From NCBI GenBank assembly GCA_003447785.1, contig DLYJ01000032.1, forward strand, positions 1-15,107: DNA of 15,107 bases, read 5' to 3'. Shown one piece after another: positions 1 through 7,397 of the stretch. The stretch comes from Treponema sp. GTDB taxonomy: Bacteria; Spirochaetota; Spirochaetia; Treponematales; Treponemataceae. Position 1 is the first letter of the stretch. Each line of letters starts with the position of its first letter. Made by a program: the position numbers and the translations under genes. Under the pieces are notes generated by a model. It had not been told where the DNA came from, did not search any database, and saw nothing but the letters and a program-made list of their open reading frames with translations.

Positions 1-29
1 TCGGAATCTATGCACTGTATATAGCATAG

Positions 30-50
30 ATGCTGAATCAAGTTCAGCAT
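30..50. repeat. Short intergenic palindrome
   Basis: Perfect 8-bp inverted repeat: ATGCTGAA at 30-37, a 5-nt loop, then TTCAGCAT at 43-50. No T-run follows, so it does not look like a simple intrinsic terminator. From memory, similar CTGAA/TTCAG palindromes are common in intergenic DNA of several bacterial groups, so it may be a dispersed REP-like element; that is recollection and not something the window shows. The rest of 51-190 is AT-rich with long T-runs and only a weak 4-bp stem (137-149). I see no gene there. Confidence 0.45.
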
Positions 51-191
51 GACAATACTTATTGGTCAGCCCGATTTTTATGCCCAAGTTTTAATTTTTT
101 TACTTTGCCATAATTATTGGTAAAATTTTGTTTTTTCGGCAATAAGCCGCGAATTTTTACTGTTTTTTTTTGTTTTTTTCTTCTTGTTTCA

Positions 192-220
192 TTGTTAAAA
201 CGATTTCCTTGAATTATAAT
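192..220 (+). promoter_or_regulatory. Sigma-70-type promoter for the first lipoprotein cluster
   Basis: A -35-like TTGTTA at 192-197 and a perfect -10 TATAAT at 215-220 are separated by exactly 17 bp. Transcription would start near 227, about 28 nt before the ATG at 255. Two purine-rich stretches follow, AGGAG (226-230) and CGGAG (242-246). The second is 8 nt from the ATG and is the likely ribosome binding site. The promoter probably drives both genes of cluster A, since no other promoter-like signal was seen in the 16-nt gap between them. Confidence 0.65.
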
Positions 221-254
221 TTAATAGGAGTTTTTATATCTCGGAGATTTAATT

Positions 255-1868
255 ATGAAAAAAAGTTTTTTAGTTTCACTGGTCGCATTTTTTGCGATAG
301 GGACCATCATTTTTTTTGGCTCGTGCGCTGACCTTGCCAATTCGTCTCAGGCTTTAGACAATTCACCGTCTGTACAAAATGGCCGGGCAACTCTTTCTTT
401 TTCCATCAATGCCGAAAATGCTCGTACAATTACGCCATCAAATCTCGAACTGAGCGACATCACGAAAATCACCCTGCAAACAGAGAAAATGAACGAAAAG
501 GGAGAGTATGAAGTCATCAAGAAGGCTGAAGACACATTCTGGGAAACAAACGACACAAAGACAGCCTATGAATTACTGACTGCAGAAAAATTTGTTTTTG
601 ACTATGGAACTTACAATTTCTATCTTGAGCTTTATGCAGTTTCTCCCTATGGGGATTGTGAAGCCCATGTTGTTCAAACTGCCGAATTAAAAGGACTTGC
701 GATTAACGAAAAAACAGGAAATCTGGAATTTGAGTCAAAGTTTGTTGAAGCTGGAGCTGTTTTTCTAGTATTCCAGCTGGATGCGATTGAAGAAATGGTC
801 AGCCGCATGGGACTTGCCGAAGTCACCTTGCATGAGGTTGCAGAAGACGGCTCTATAGGAACGCAGGTTAAAGACACTTATAAGTCTTATTCCTTCGATG
901 AAGATGCTCTTAAAGAAATCAAGTCAGATAGCGGCACAAAAAGCGTCTATCAGCTCAACTACATTTTGGGCGACCCAATCCCTAACGGTGACTATTGGTA
1001 TAAATTGCTGATTTACGACAAGGATGATACCGAGATAGTAATGCAAAAAGTCGACATAGTAAGAATCAAGGGCTACAAAACAGAAAAAACGATTGTGCTT
1101 AATCCTGCTGAAATCAACATTCTTTATAATATTACATACAATCTCGATTCAGAAGACGCTTCATGGAATGACGGAATCGAAGAAAAGCTGACGGCAAAAC
1201 GCAACGCCTGCACTTCTGTTACGCTCCCGACAAACGAAGACGTGAGCAGACTCGGCTATAAACTGGTTGGATGGCAGGCTGCCGGTTCTTCAGAAATCCT
1301 TACGGAAATTTCTGCCGGAACAGACTCGGCACAAGATTACGCCCTTTATGCCAAGTGGATTGAAGCAGACTCCCTCTCGCTCATCTATAATAATATCGAG
1401 GGAATTAATGAAGTATTGGATAATCCTCAGGCATTCAAGGAAAACGAAGATGTAACCCTAATCGAAAGTATCTCAAAGACCGGTTATTTCTTTGGTGGCT
1501 GGTACACAGACGAAGACTGCACGGACGGAAATGAGATTTCCGGCTGGAATGCTGGAGAAAAGACAGAAGATGTCACCGTCTACGCCAAGTGGAGCGCAAT
1601 TTCACCTCTTATTACCGTCAATATGGAGACATTTACGGCGGACGATGAAATCAATCTTTCTTACAATGAAGGCACTAAGACTTTCAGCCTTGAAACTGAA
1701 TATGAAAGTTACACTTGGCTGGTGGACGGACTGTCTGCCGGAACTGGAGCCACATTCACTGTTGACGATACAAAATACGAAGCCGGAAATCATCGGATTC
1801 TTTTGGTAGTAAAAAATGCGGAAGGCAATACGCTGACTGCAAGCGGTTCTTTCACCGTGACGAAATAA
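255..1868 (+). CDS. Predicted surface lipoprotein with two InlB-type B-repeats and a PKD-like C-terminus
   Basis: Predicted exported lipoprotein of 537 residues. Residues 1-24 form a signal peptide (MKK, hydrophobic core, FFGSC), with Cys24 as the likely lipidated residue; the lipobox is relaxed, as is usual in spirochaetes. Residues about 40-290 form two beta-rich domains that recur in the other three lipoproteins here: a segment containing NGRA, a G-T-Y-x-F-x-L strand and an N-x-E-F strand, then a second domain that opens with a hydrophobic strand. Residues about 291-368 and 372-446 are two Listeria/Bacteroides (InlB B-type) repeats, each with GW near the middle and ending YAKW. Residues about 450-537 are a PKD/Ig-like domain with SYTWLVDG, closely matched inside the next gene. 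The ATG at 255 is preceded by CGGAG at 8 nt. It starts a two-gene operon. Likely role: surface adhesion or ligand binding; no substrate can be inferred. Confidence 0.8.
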   Translation: MKKSFLVSLVAFFAIGTIIFFGSCADLANSSQALDNSPSVQNGRATLSFSINAENARTITPSNLELSDITKITLQTEKMNEKGEYEVIKKAEDTFWETNDTKTAYELLTAEKFVFDYGTYNFYLELYAVSPYGDCEAHVVQTAELKGLAINEKTGNLEFESKFVEAGAVFLVFQLDAIEEMVSRMGLAEVTLHEVAEDGSIGTQVKDTYKSYSFDEDALKEIKSDSGTKSVYQLNYILGDPIPNGDYWYKLLIYDKDDTEIVMQKVDIVRIKGYKTEKTIVLNPAEINILYNITYNLDSEDASWNDGIEEKLTAKRNACTSVTLPTNEDVSRLGYKLVGWQAAGSSEILTEISAGTDSAQDYALYAKWIEADSLSLIYNNIEGINEVLDNPQAFKENEDVTLIESISKTGYFFGGWYTDEDCTDGNEISGWNAGEKTEDVTVYAKWSAISPLITVNMETFTADDEINLSYNEGTKTFSLETEYESYTWLVDGLSAGTGATFTVDDTKYEAGNHRILLVVKNAEGNTLTASGSFTVTK

Positions 1869-1884
1869 ATAGGAGGGAAAAAAT

Positions 1885-4800
1885 ATGAAAAAGTTTTTCT
1901 TCATTTTAACAATTATTGCGGCAAGTATTTTTTCTGCTTGTAACGACATTTCGACTGATGACTTTCAGGCCGAGAATAATGGAAGGGCTTATCTTTCCGT
2001 CTCGATGAATGACATTTCACGACAAATGATAAAGCCCAGAAACATGACTGAAGATGATATTGTCTCTGTAGAGCTTCTGGCAAAAAAAACAGAAAGCAGC
2101 GATGAGCCAGAACATGTAAAAACCTGGAGTGCTGATGAAGAGACATCGACCAATGCCCTGGCCGTTATGCTCAACGACACTGAAAAAATTCCCTTTGAGA
2201 CAGGAACTTATGACTTTACACTGAAACTCTATGCAAAAAATAAACTTTGGGCAGGCTCTTTCCTTAGTCAGGAAGCCACGATTACACAAGAAATAAAGGC
2301 TGGTAACAATACTCTCGAATTCAACACGAAATTCACCGGGGAGAATGGCTTTGTAAACATAATGCTACACTGGCATGAGCTTGATAATGTTGGCATAAAG
2401 ATAAGCGGTGCTACAGGCGGCCTTTATTCAGTCAACGATGACCTTTCAATCGGCGATTTGATTGAAGAAATTGGGATGGCTGTCACTTATAATCCGGAAT
2501 ATGGTACTGCTTATGGCGAAACAACATACTGCCAAGAAGTTGCGGCCGGAAATTACTATCTGGTCATCAAATTGGGACGAGAGGGAGTTGAGACCCCGGA
2601 TGTATGGTTTGAGCTGATTGAAGTAGTTGGCGGAGCCTACACAGAGGCCGAAGTTGAATTTGAAAATCCAAATGACTACTACACCATTGAGTACAAAACA
2701 CCTGGACAGGACGGCGATTGGGTTGATGTTGCCGCCGCTGACAGCGAAGACGAAAGTGCAACCCGCTGGCTTTCAGATGCCAGCCCCGTCTATAGCCGTA
2801 ACGGTAATACAAGCGTAGTTCCTCCGTCAAAAATCACAAGGCCGAATGAAGTCAAAGGCGAAGACAATGTAGTCAGCAAATTTGAGTTCGTCGGCTGGTA
2901 CCGAGATGAAGATTGCATCGGTGACAAGGTTGAAATAATCAACGCAGGTGATACAAACAACAGTAATAACATAGTCCTTTACGCAAAATGGAAAGAAATT
3001 GTCGGCATGAGCATTGATGTCACAATCAATGATGGCGATGACAGCGACATTGTGGTTACAAACAATGCCGAAAACCTTACGGATACAACGCTGATCTTTA
3101 CGGCGGATGAAGGCTACGACAGCTACACATGGAAGGTTGACGGCGAAATTCAAGATGAAAGCAACGAACTTAGATATGACATGACGGACAAGGCCACAGG
3201 CGTTTATGATGTCGTTCTTCTTGCTACAAAAGGCGAAGAATACTATTCATACCTTGCCCAAATTGAATGGACGAGAAAATACCAGGTCACATTCAAATTG
3301 GTTGGTGCACCAGACGAAATAACTGGTGAAGGCGTTGAGCCTGTGTATGTGGCAGAAAATGCTGAAAACAAGACCATAACGGCACCGGAAGTTACTCCTC
3401 CTTATGGCTGGTACTTGAACGATGCCTTTACCATTCCATTTGATTTTGAGGAAACCGAAATAACAGAAAGCATTACTATCTACGGCTGCTGGCAATTGGG
3501 CGCAACCTTCTATGTTGCTGAAGACGGTGTAGATGAAGCAGGACGGGGAACATACGGACGGCCGCTTGCATCAATCGAAGAGGCCGTAAAATTGATGACG
3601 GATGACGAGTGTGAGTATATAATTTCTGTCGTTGGCGATGTTAAAGGCGAACAGAAGATTAGGTCTAGCTCAGAATTGGGAACAGCTGGTCTTGCAAAAT
3701 CGATTACGCTTGAAGGCGGTGGAGTACTAGACGGAGAGCAAGAGACCAGGGTTCTCAGCGTAAGTACAAATGTACCTGTTATTATTCAAAACCTGAAAAT
3801 TACTAATGGTAATGCCGGTGATAATTTTGGCGGTGGTCTTTATGTCGCGAGCGGTGCAAGCGTTACCCTTGGTGAAGGGGTTATTATCTCCGAAAATACT
3901 GCTAAGCGTGGTGGCGGCGTAGATGTAGACGGTACTTTGATTATTGAAGATGTAAGCATTACCAGCAATACAACAAGTGGCTATGGTGCCGGGCTTTATG
4001 TCAGCGGCCTTCTTGATATGCGTGGCGGAGATATCGGTGCCAATGAATTTACAGACAACACTAGCGCTGAAGCACAGGGAAGAAGCATTTATGTATGCTC
4101 TCCTAGCGGAAGTGTAAAAATTAGCGGATCGGCAATAATTCGAAACGATGTTTATCTTACTTCTGGAACAGAACTCATTGTTGCCGGTGAACTTACAAAT
4201 AGCTCATCTAACACCATCGCCACAATTACGCCGGCATCTTACGACAGTGAGACTCAGTGGGTTTCGGTCGCTGCGGATTCAGGCGTAAATTTAAGCGATG
4301 CCGTTGCTAAAATTGCAGTAGCGGACGAAGTTATTACGGACAGCGGAAATATCACAGGCTGTAATAAATACCGCCTGACAGAAGAAGGCAAGTTGCAGGC
4401 CTTTGCGAATATTGACGGAATTATTGCGCAGATTAGCAGCATGACGGAGAGCGGAACTATTTCTGTCAGCGGGTATGTAGAAGACGGTGATACCGCTATT
4501 GAAAGTATTTCTAATGCCCTAACTACGCTTTATGCTTCTAATCCAGAAATAAAAGTCGATTTGGATTTGTCTGGACTTAAAAACCTGACAAGAATACCTA
4601 GCTACGCATTCTTTACGAATGCTGGTAGCGGTCGGCACAATCTTGTGAGCATAACGCTTCCAGAAGGAGTTACCGAAATTGGAGATGTTGCATTCCGTGA
4701 TTGTGAGGCACTTACTACTGTTTATCTTCCTGCAAGCCTTGCTGAATTCCCTGGCTGGGCGTTCTTGGAATGTCCTTCACTTTCTTCTATTCAATTGGCG

Positions 4801-7044
4801 GAAGGAAGCAAAACATACAAACAGGTTGAAAAAGCCTTGTATTCGATTAACGGAACAGAACTTGTCTTGTATTGCGACAAAACGGAAACAGGTTCTTTCA
4901 CTGTTCCTGCTGAAGTTACAAAAATCGGTGATTTTGCATTTGAGGGATGTCAGATTGCAAACATAGATTTTGCAGAAGGCTCAGAACTTACGACATTAGG
5001 TTCAGATGTCTTCTATCATTGTTCAAAGCTTTCTTCAATTACATTGCCTGATACTGTTGCCGAAGTTGGCCATGAATGTGTTTTCAGTGATTGTACTTCT
5101 CTTGAAACCTTTACGGTTCCTGCAAATTTGACGGAACTTACATATGCATTCTTCTCAGGATGTTCAAATTTAACGACCGTGGTTCTTCCTGCAGGTTTGA
5201 CTACAATAGAATTGAACGCATTCTCTAGTTGCGATTCACTTACTACAGTCTATTACACCGGCACAGAAGAGCAAAAAGAAACTCTCATTAGTAATGCAGG
5301 TACTGGCAACGACGCTCTCACAAAGGCTACTTGGGTTTGCAACTTTGACGGTACAATTCCTGTTATACCAATCACGCTCAATAAGGGCACGGAGATTAGT
5401 TCCGCTATTGCAAGCTTATTCACCGATATTACTACAGACGACACCTTTGCTTTTGCAGAATCAACCAGCAAACCAAGCGAGGCTTCAGTCTATTTGGATA
5501 GCGGCAATAAAATTCCAGTTTGGCTTGATACAGAAACGAAAAGCGTTTACTACTATGCAGGCTCGGGCTACAAACTCGTGCTTAACGCTGACTCTTCCGA
5601 GATGTTCAAAGGATGCAGCAAGTTATCGAACATAGACGCAAGTGCTTTCGATACAAGCAATGTCACAGACATGAGAGGCATGTTCGCTGATTGTTCAAAT
5701 CTTACTTCTGTTGATCTTTCTGGATTTGACACAAGCAGTGTCACAGACATGAGCTGCATGTTCGCTAATTGTTCAAAACTTACACATCTTAATTTGACTG
5801 TCTTTGATACATCTAGCGTTACTAACATGAGCGAAATGTTTAGATTCTGTAATGCCCTTGAATGCCTCACTTTTGGCACCAACTTTGTTACAAAAAATGT
5901 CACGGATATGTCATTTATGTTCCAGCAATGTCTTGAGCTTGCCTCTCTTAATTTAAGCGGCTTCAATACTTCGAGCGTTACGGATATGTCGTGTATGTTC
6001 TATCAATGCAAGAGGCTTTCGGCGCTTGATGTAAGCAAGTTTGATACATCGAATGTAACGGATATGTCTTATATGTTCGGATACTGTGAGATGCTTACAG
6101 CACTTAATGTAAGCAACTTTAACACATCAAAAGTAACGAATATGGCATATATGTTTGCAAACTGCGATTGGATTACTTCACTTGATGTGTCTAATTTTGA
6201 TTTCAGTGCTCTTGTGGAGGGCGAAACGGCAACTAGCGGACATGCACATTTCATGTTCTCTGAGTGTACTGGTCTTACAAGCATAAATCTTCCGTCTACA
6301 GGACTTACGAAACTTGCAAGCAATATGTTCTATAAATGTACAGGCCTTACCTCTATTGTAATCCCTGCAAGTGTAACGACTGTCGAAACAAATGCATTCC
6401 ATGCCTGCTCTTCAAGCCTTGTTATAAACTGCGTGGGAGCAGAGGGCTGCATTGGTACAAATCCTTTCTCTGCGAGCGATCCAAACAGTTTTACGGTAAA
6501 TTACAATTATAGAATTCCGATTGCCCTTAAGAGCGGTTCGGATATAAATGGATTCTTTACTACTCTTGAAACCAAAGGATATACCATTACTTCCTTTGCA
6601 AAGGCTTCCAGCTTAGAAGATGCTGATTACACAATTATGACAGCTGCTTTTGGTGAAAAAAAATACCTGGATGCTGAAGACAGTAAAGCCCCATTCTGGG
6701 TTACGGGTAGTACAGTTTACTACTACATTGAGGACTACCATTCTCTCCTTGTTGGAGACGGTGAAAGTATGTTCTCTGGCAGTCCTAATCTTAAAACAAT
6801 CGATGTCTCTGATTTTGATGTAAGTAAGGCTACAAAATTGGATAGTATGTTCGCTGGATTGTCTATTACTACTATTTACGCAAAAGCAGGAACAGACTGG
6901 TCGACCACAGTACCTGCGGATGTTGACTCTGTTGGCATGTTTTTCGGTAGCCTTCTCCCTGGTGATAAAGATAATGCGGATGTCGAAATGGCATTTGTCG
7001 GCACGAAGGATGGCGTAACCGGCTACTTTACTGCCAAGGAGTAG
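1885..7044 (+). CDS. Giant mosaic surface lipoprotein: B-repeats, beta-helix, BspA-type LRR_5 and DUF285 repeats
   Basis: Predicted lipoprotein of 1719 residues with a signal peptide ending FSAC (Cys19). Domains in order: two shared N-terminal beta domains (about 30-265); a B-repeat (about 268-369, FVGWYRDEDC then YAKW); a PKD-like domain with SYTWKVDG (about 374-462); a second B-repeat (about 465-534); a right-handed beta-helix with GGGLY, GGGVDVDG and GAGLYVSG turns (542-835); BspA-type LRR_5 repeats (about 890-1150, e.g. ITLPEGVTEIGDVAFRDC); a lead-in segment (about 1158-1240); 26-residue DUF285 repeats (C1244 to about 1445, FDTSNVTDMxxMF); two further LRR_5 units (about 1456-1525); a second copy of the lead-in (about 1543-1620); and one last DUF285-like unit. 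AGGAGGG at 1871-1877 gives a very strong ribosome binding site; the gap to the previous gene is 16 nt. BspA-type proteins in Treponema and Tannerella are adhesins that bind host proteins or other bacteria; adhesion here is inferred from the family. Confidence 0.85.
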   Translation: MKKFFFILTIIAASIFSACNDISTDDFQAENNGRAYLSVSMNDISRQMIKPRNMTEDDIVSVELLAKKTESSDEPEHVKTWSADEETSTNALAVMLNDTEKIPFETGTYDFTLKLYAKNKLWAGSFLSQEATITQEIKAGNNTLEFNTKFTGENGFVNIMLHWHELDNVGIKISGATGGLYSVNDDLSIGDLIEEIGMAVTYNPEYGTAYGETTYCQEVAAGNYYLVIKLGREGVETPDVWFELIEVVGGAYTEAEVEFENPNDYYTIEYKTPGQDGDWVDVAAADSEDESATRWLSDASPVYSRNGNTSVVPPSKITRPNEVKGEDNVVSKFEFVGWYRDEDCIGDKVEIINAGDTNNSNNIVLYAKWKEIVGMSIDVTINDGDDSDIVVTNNAENLTDTTLIFTADEGYDSYTWKVDGEIQDESNELRYDMTDKATGVYDVVLLATKGEEYYSYLAQIEWTRKYQVTFKLVGAPDEITGEGVEPVYVAENAENKTITAPEVTPPYGWYLNDAFTIPFDFEETEITESITIYGCWQLGATFYVAEDGVDEAGRGTYGRPLASIEEAVKLMTDDECEYIISVVGDVKGEQKIRSSSELGTAGLAKSITLEGGGVLDGEQETRVLSVSTNVPVIIQNLKITNGNAGDNFGGGLYVASGASVTLGEGVIISENTAKRGGGVDVDGTLIIEDVSITSNTTSGYGAGLYVSGLLDMRGGDIGANEFTDNTSAEAQGRSIYVCSPSGSVKISGSAIIRNDVYLTSGTELIVAGELTNSSSNTIATITPASYDSETQWVSVAADSGVNLSDAVAKIAVADEVITDSGNITGCNKYRLTEEGKLQAFANIDGIIAQISSMTESGTISVSGYVEDGDTAIESISNALTTLYASNPEIKVDLDLSGLKNLTRIPSYAFFTNAGSGRHNLVSITLPEGVTEIGDVAFRDCEALTTVYLPASLAEFPGWAFLECPSLSSIQLAEGSKTYKQVEKALYSINGTELVLYCDKTETGSFTVPAEVTKIGDFAFEGCQIANIDFAEGSELTTLGSDVFYHCSKLSSITLPDTVAEVGHECVFSDCTSLETFTVPANLTELTYAFFSGCSNLTTVVLPAGLTTIELNAFSSCDSLTTVYYTGTEEQKETLISNAGTGNDALTKATWVCNFDGTIPVIPITLNKGTEISSAIASLFTDITTDDTFAFAESTSKPSEASVYLDSGNKIPVWLDTETKSVYYYAGSGYKLVLNADSSEMFKGCSKLSNIDASAFDTSNVTDMRGMFADCSNLTSVDLSGFDTSSVTDMSCMFANCSKLTHLNLTVFDTSSVTNMSEMFRFCNALECLTFGTNFVTKNVTDMSFMFQQCLELASLNLSGFNTSSVTDMSCMFYQCKRLSALDVSKFDTSNVTDMSYMFGYCEMLTALNVSNFNTSKVTNMAYMFANCDWITSLDVSNFDFSALVEGETATSGHAHFMFSECTGLTSINLPSTGLTKLASNMFYKCTGLTSIVIPASVTTVETNAFHACSSSLVINCVGAEGCIGTNPFSASDPNSFTVNYNYRIPIALKSGSDINGFFTTLETKGYTITSFAKASSLEDADYTIMTAAFGEKKYLDAEDSKAPFWVTGSTVYYYIEDYHSLLVGDGESMFSGSPNLKTIDVSDFDVSKATKLDSMFAGLSITTIYAKAGTDWSTTVPADVDSVGMFFGSLLPGDKDNADVEMAFVGTKDGVTGYFTAKE
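5614..6241 (+). repeat. Tandem 78-bp coding repeats (DUF285 units)
   Basis: Within the giant lipoprotein, cysteine codons begin successive repeats at residues 1244, 1270, 1296, 1322, 1349, 1375, 1401 and 1427. The period is therefore 26 residues (78 bp), with one 27-residue unit. Consensus: C-x-x-L-x-x-L-x-(L/V)-S-x-F-(D/N)-T-S-x-V-T-(D/N)-M-x-x-MF. The second halves of the first two units (ending 5691 and 5769) are nearly identical at the DNA level, suggesting recent duplication. Later units use different codons for the same residues, as expected for older copies. Such tracts can change copy number by recombination or slippage. Confidence 0.85.
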
Positions 7045-7103
7045 CTCTTCGCATAATGGCGGCTGCAAGCAGCATGTTTGTTTACTCAGGCTAACAAAAA
7101 ATA

Positions 7104-7301
7104 TACGGCAATAAAATAAAAATTTCATTGCCGTACTTACACAATACTACGGCAATACTTACGCAGTACTACGGTAATGCTTACACACAACTATTACCGT
7201 ACTTACGCAATACTATAGTAATACTTATGCATAAGCATTGCCGTGCGCACATCAAAGTATAGCAATAGTTTTTTGTAAGCATTGCTATGCTTTGTATAAT
7301 A
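7104..7301. repeat. Array of 44-bp hairpin units with covarying arms
   Basis: Nine copies of a 9-bp core lie about 22 bp apart. Five are in one orientation, R = TACGGCAAT-like, starting at 7104, 7148, 7170, 7214 and 7258. Four are in the other, F = ATTGCCGTA-like, starting at 7127, 7193, 7237 and 7281. They resolve into four 44-bp units (R, 14 nt, F, 12 nt) starting at 7104, 7170, 7214 and 7258, plus a half unit at 7148. Arms covary: TACGGCAAT pairs with ATTGCCGTA, TACGGTAAT with ATTACCGTA, and TATAGCAAT with ATTGCTATG. The core at 7127 can pair with the copy on either side. The spacer ACTTACGCAATAC recurs with small changes. The array fills most of the gap between the two gene clusters and its last unit contains the downstream promoter. 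It could be an operator array, a set of RNA hairpins, or a mobile repeat. Confidence 0.8.
7273..7300 (+). promoter_or_regulatory. Promoter of the AAA-ATPase/lipoprotein cluster, embedded in the hairpin array
   Basis: TTGTAA (7273-7278) and a perfect -10 TATAAT (7295-7300) are separated by 16 bp. The last core of the repeat array (7281-7289) lies inside the spacer, so a protein bound to that repeat would be expected to interfere with RNA polymerase. A ribosome binding site matching the anti-SD over 8 nt (GGAGGTGA, 7308-7315) follows directly. Confidence 0.6.
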
Positions 7302-7320
7302 TAATGCGGAGGTGAAGAAA

Positions 7321-7374
7321 ATGAGAACCGTAACGCTAGAATATCTTGAAAAATTGAAGAACGGAAAAAAATGA
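7321..7374 (+). CDS. 17-residue reading frame with a very strong ribosome binding site (possible antitoxin relic or leader peptide)
   Basis: ATG at 7321 lies 5 nt after GGAGGTGA (7308-7315). The peptide reads MRTVTLEYLEKLKNGKK and stops with TGA at 7372-7374. The stop overlaps an ATG at 7371 in the ATGA arrangement typical of translationally coupled pairs. This is by far the best ribosome binding site in the stretch, whereas the large gene at 7388 has only a poorly spaced GGTGAG. The peptide may be what remains of an antitoxin gene, or a leader peptide that brings ribosomes to the downstream gene. It is too short for a family assignment. Confidence 0.45.
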   Translation: MRTVTLEYLEKLKNGKK

Positions 7375-7397
7375 TTCGTGGTGAGATATGGTATTGA
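7371..7397 (+). pseudogene. Possible MazF/PemK toxin 5' fragment (8 codons)
   Basis: Reading from ATG 7371 gives MIRGEIWY and then a stop (7395-7397). RGEIW directly after the start is the hallmark N-terminus of MazF/PemK endoribonucleases, and overlap with the preceding frame by ATGA is the usual antitoxin-toxin layout. The similarity ends where the next gene begins: TGAACAGACGAAAATTGC from 7395 looks like that gene's own start (MNRRKLP in frame) lacking the A of its ATG. This suggests a toxin-antitoxin operon cut at codon 8 and joined to the AAA-ATPase gene. Eight residues cannot prove it. Confidence 0.35.

Noticed and set aside
137..175. Intrinsic terminator for an upstream gene
   Set aside because: The stem (CGGC-AATAA-GCCG) is only 4 bp and the T-runs lie well after it; the upstream gene is not in the window, so this cannot be judged.
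7062..7073. Terminator hairpin after the giant lipoprotein
   Set aside because: GCTGC-AA-GCAGC has a 2-nt loop and no T-tract follows; it is too weak to call.
6613..7128. Antisense open frame of 171 codons overlapping the end of the giant lipoprotein
   Set aside because: It lies almost wholly opposite a well-supported coding region, has no recognisable domain, and its start region falls in the repeat-containing gap with no clear ribosome binding site.
7104..7301. CRISPR array
   Set aside because: The spacers between cores are themselves related (ACTTACGCAATAC-like) and only 12-14 nt long, core orientation alternates, and no cas genes are present.
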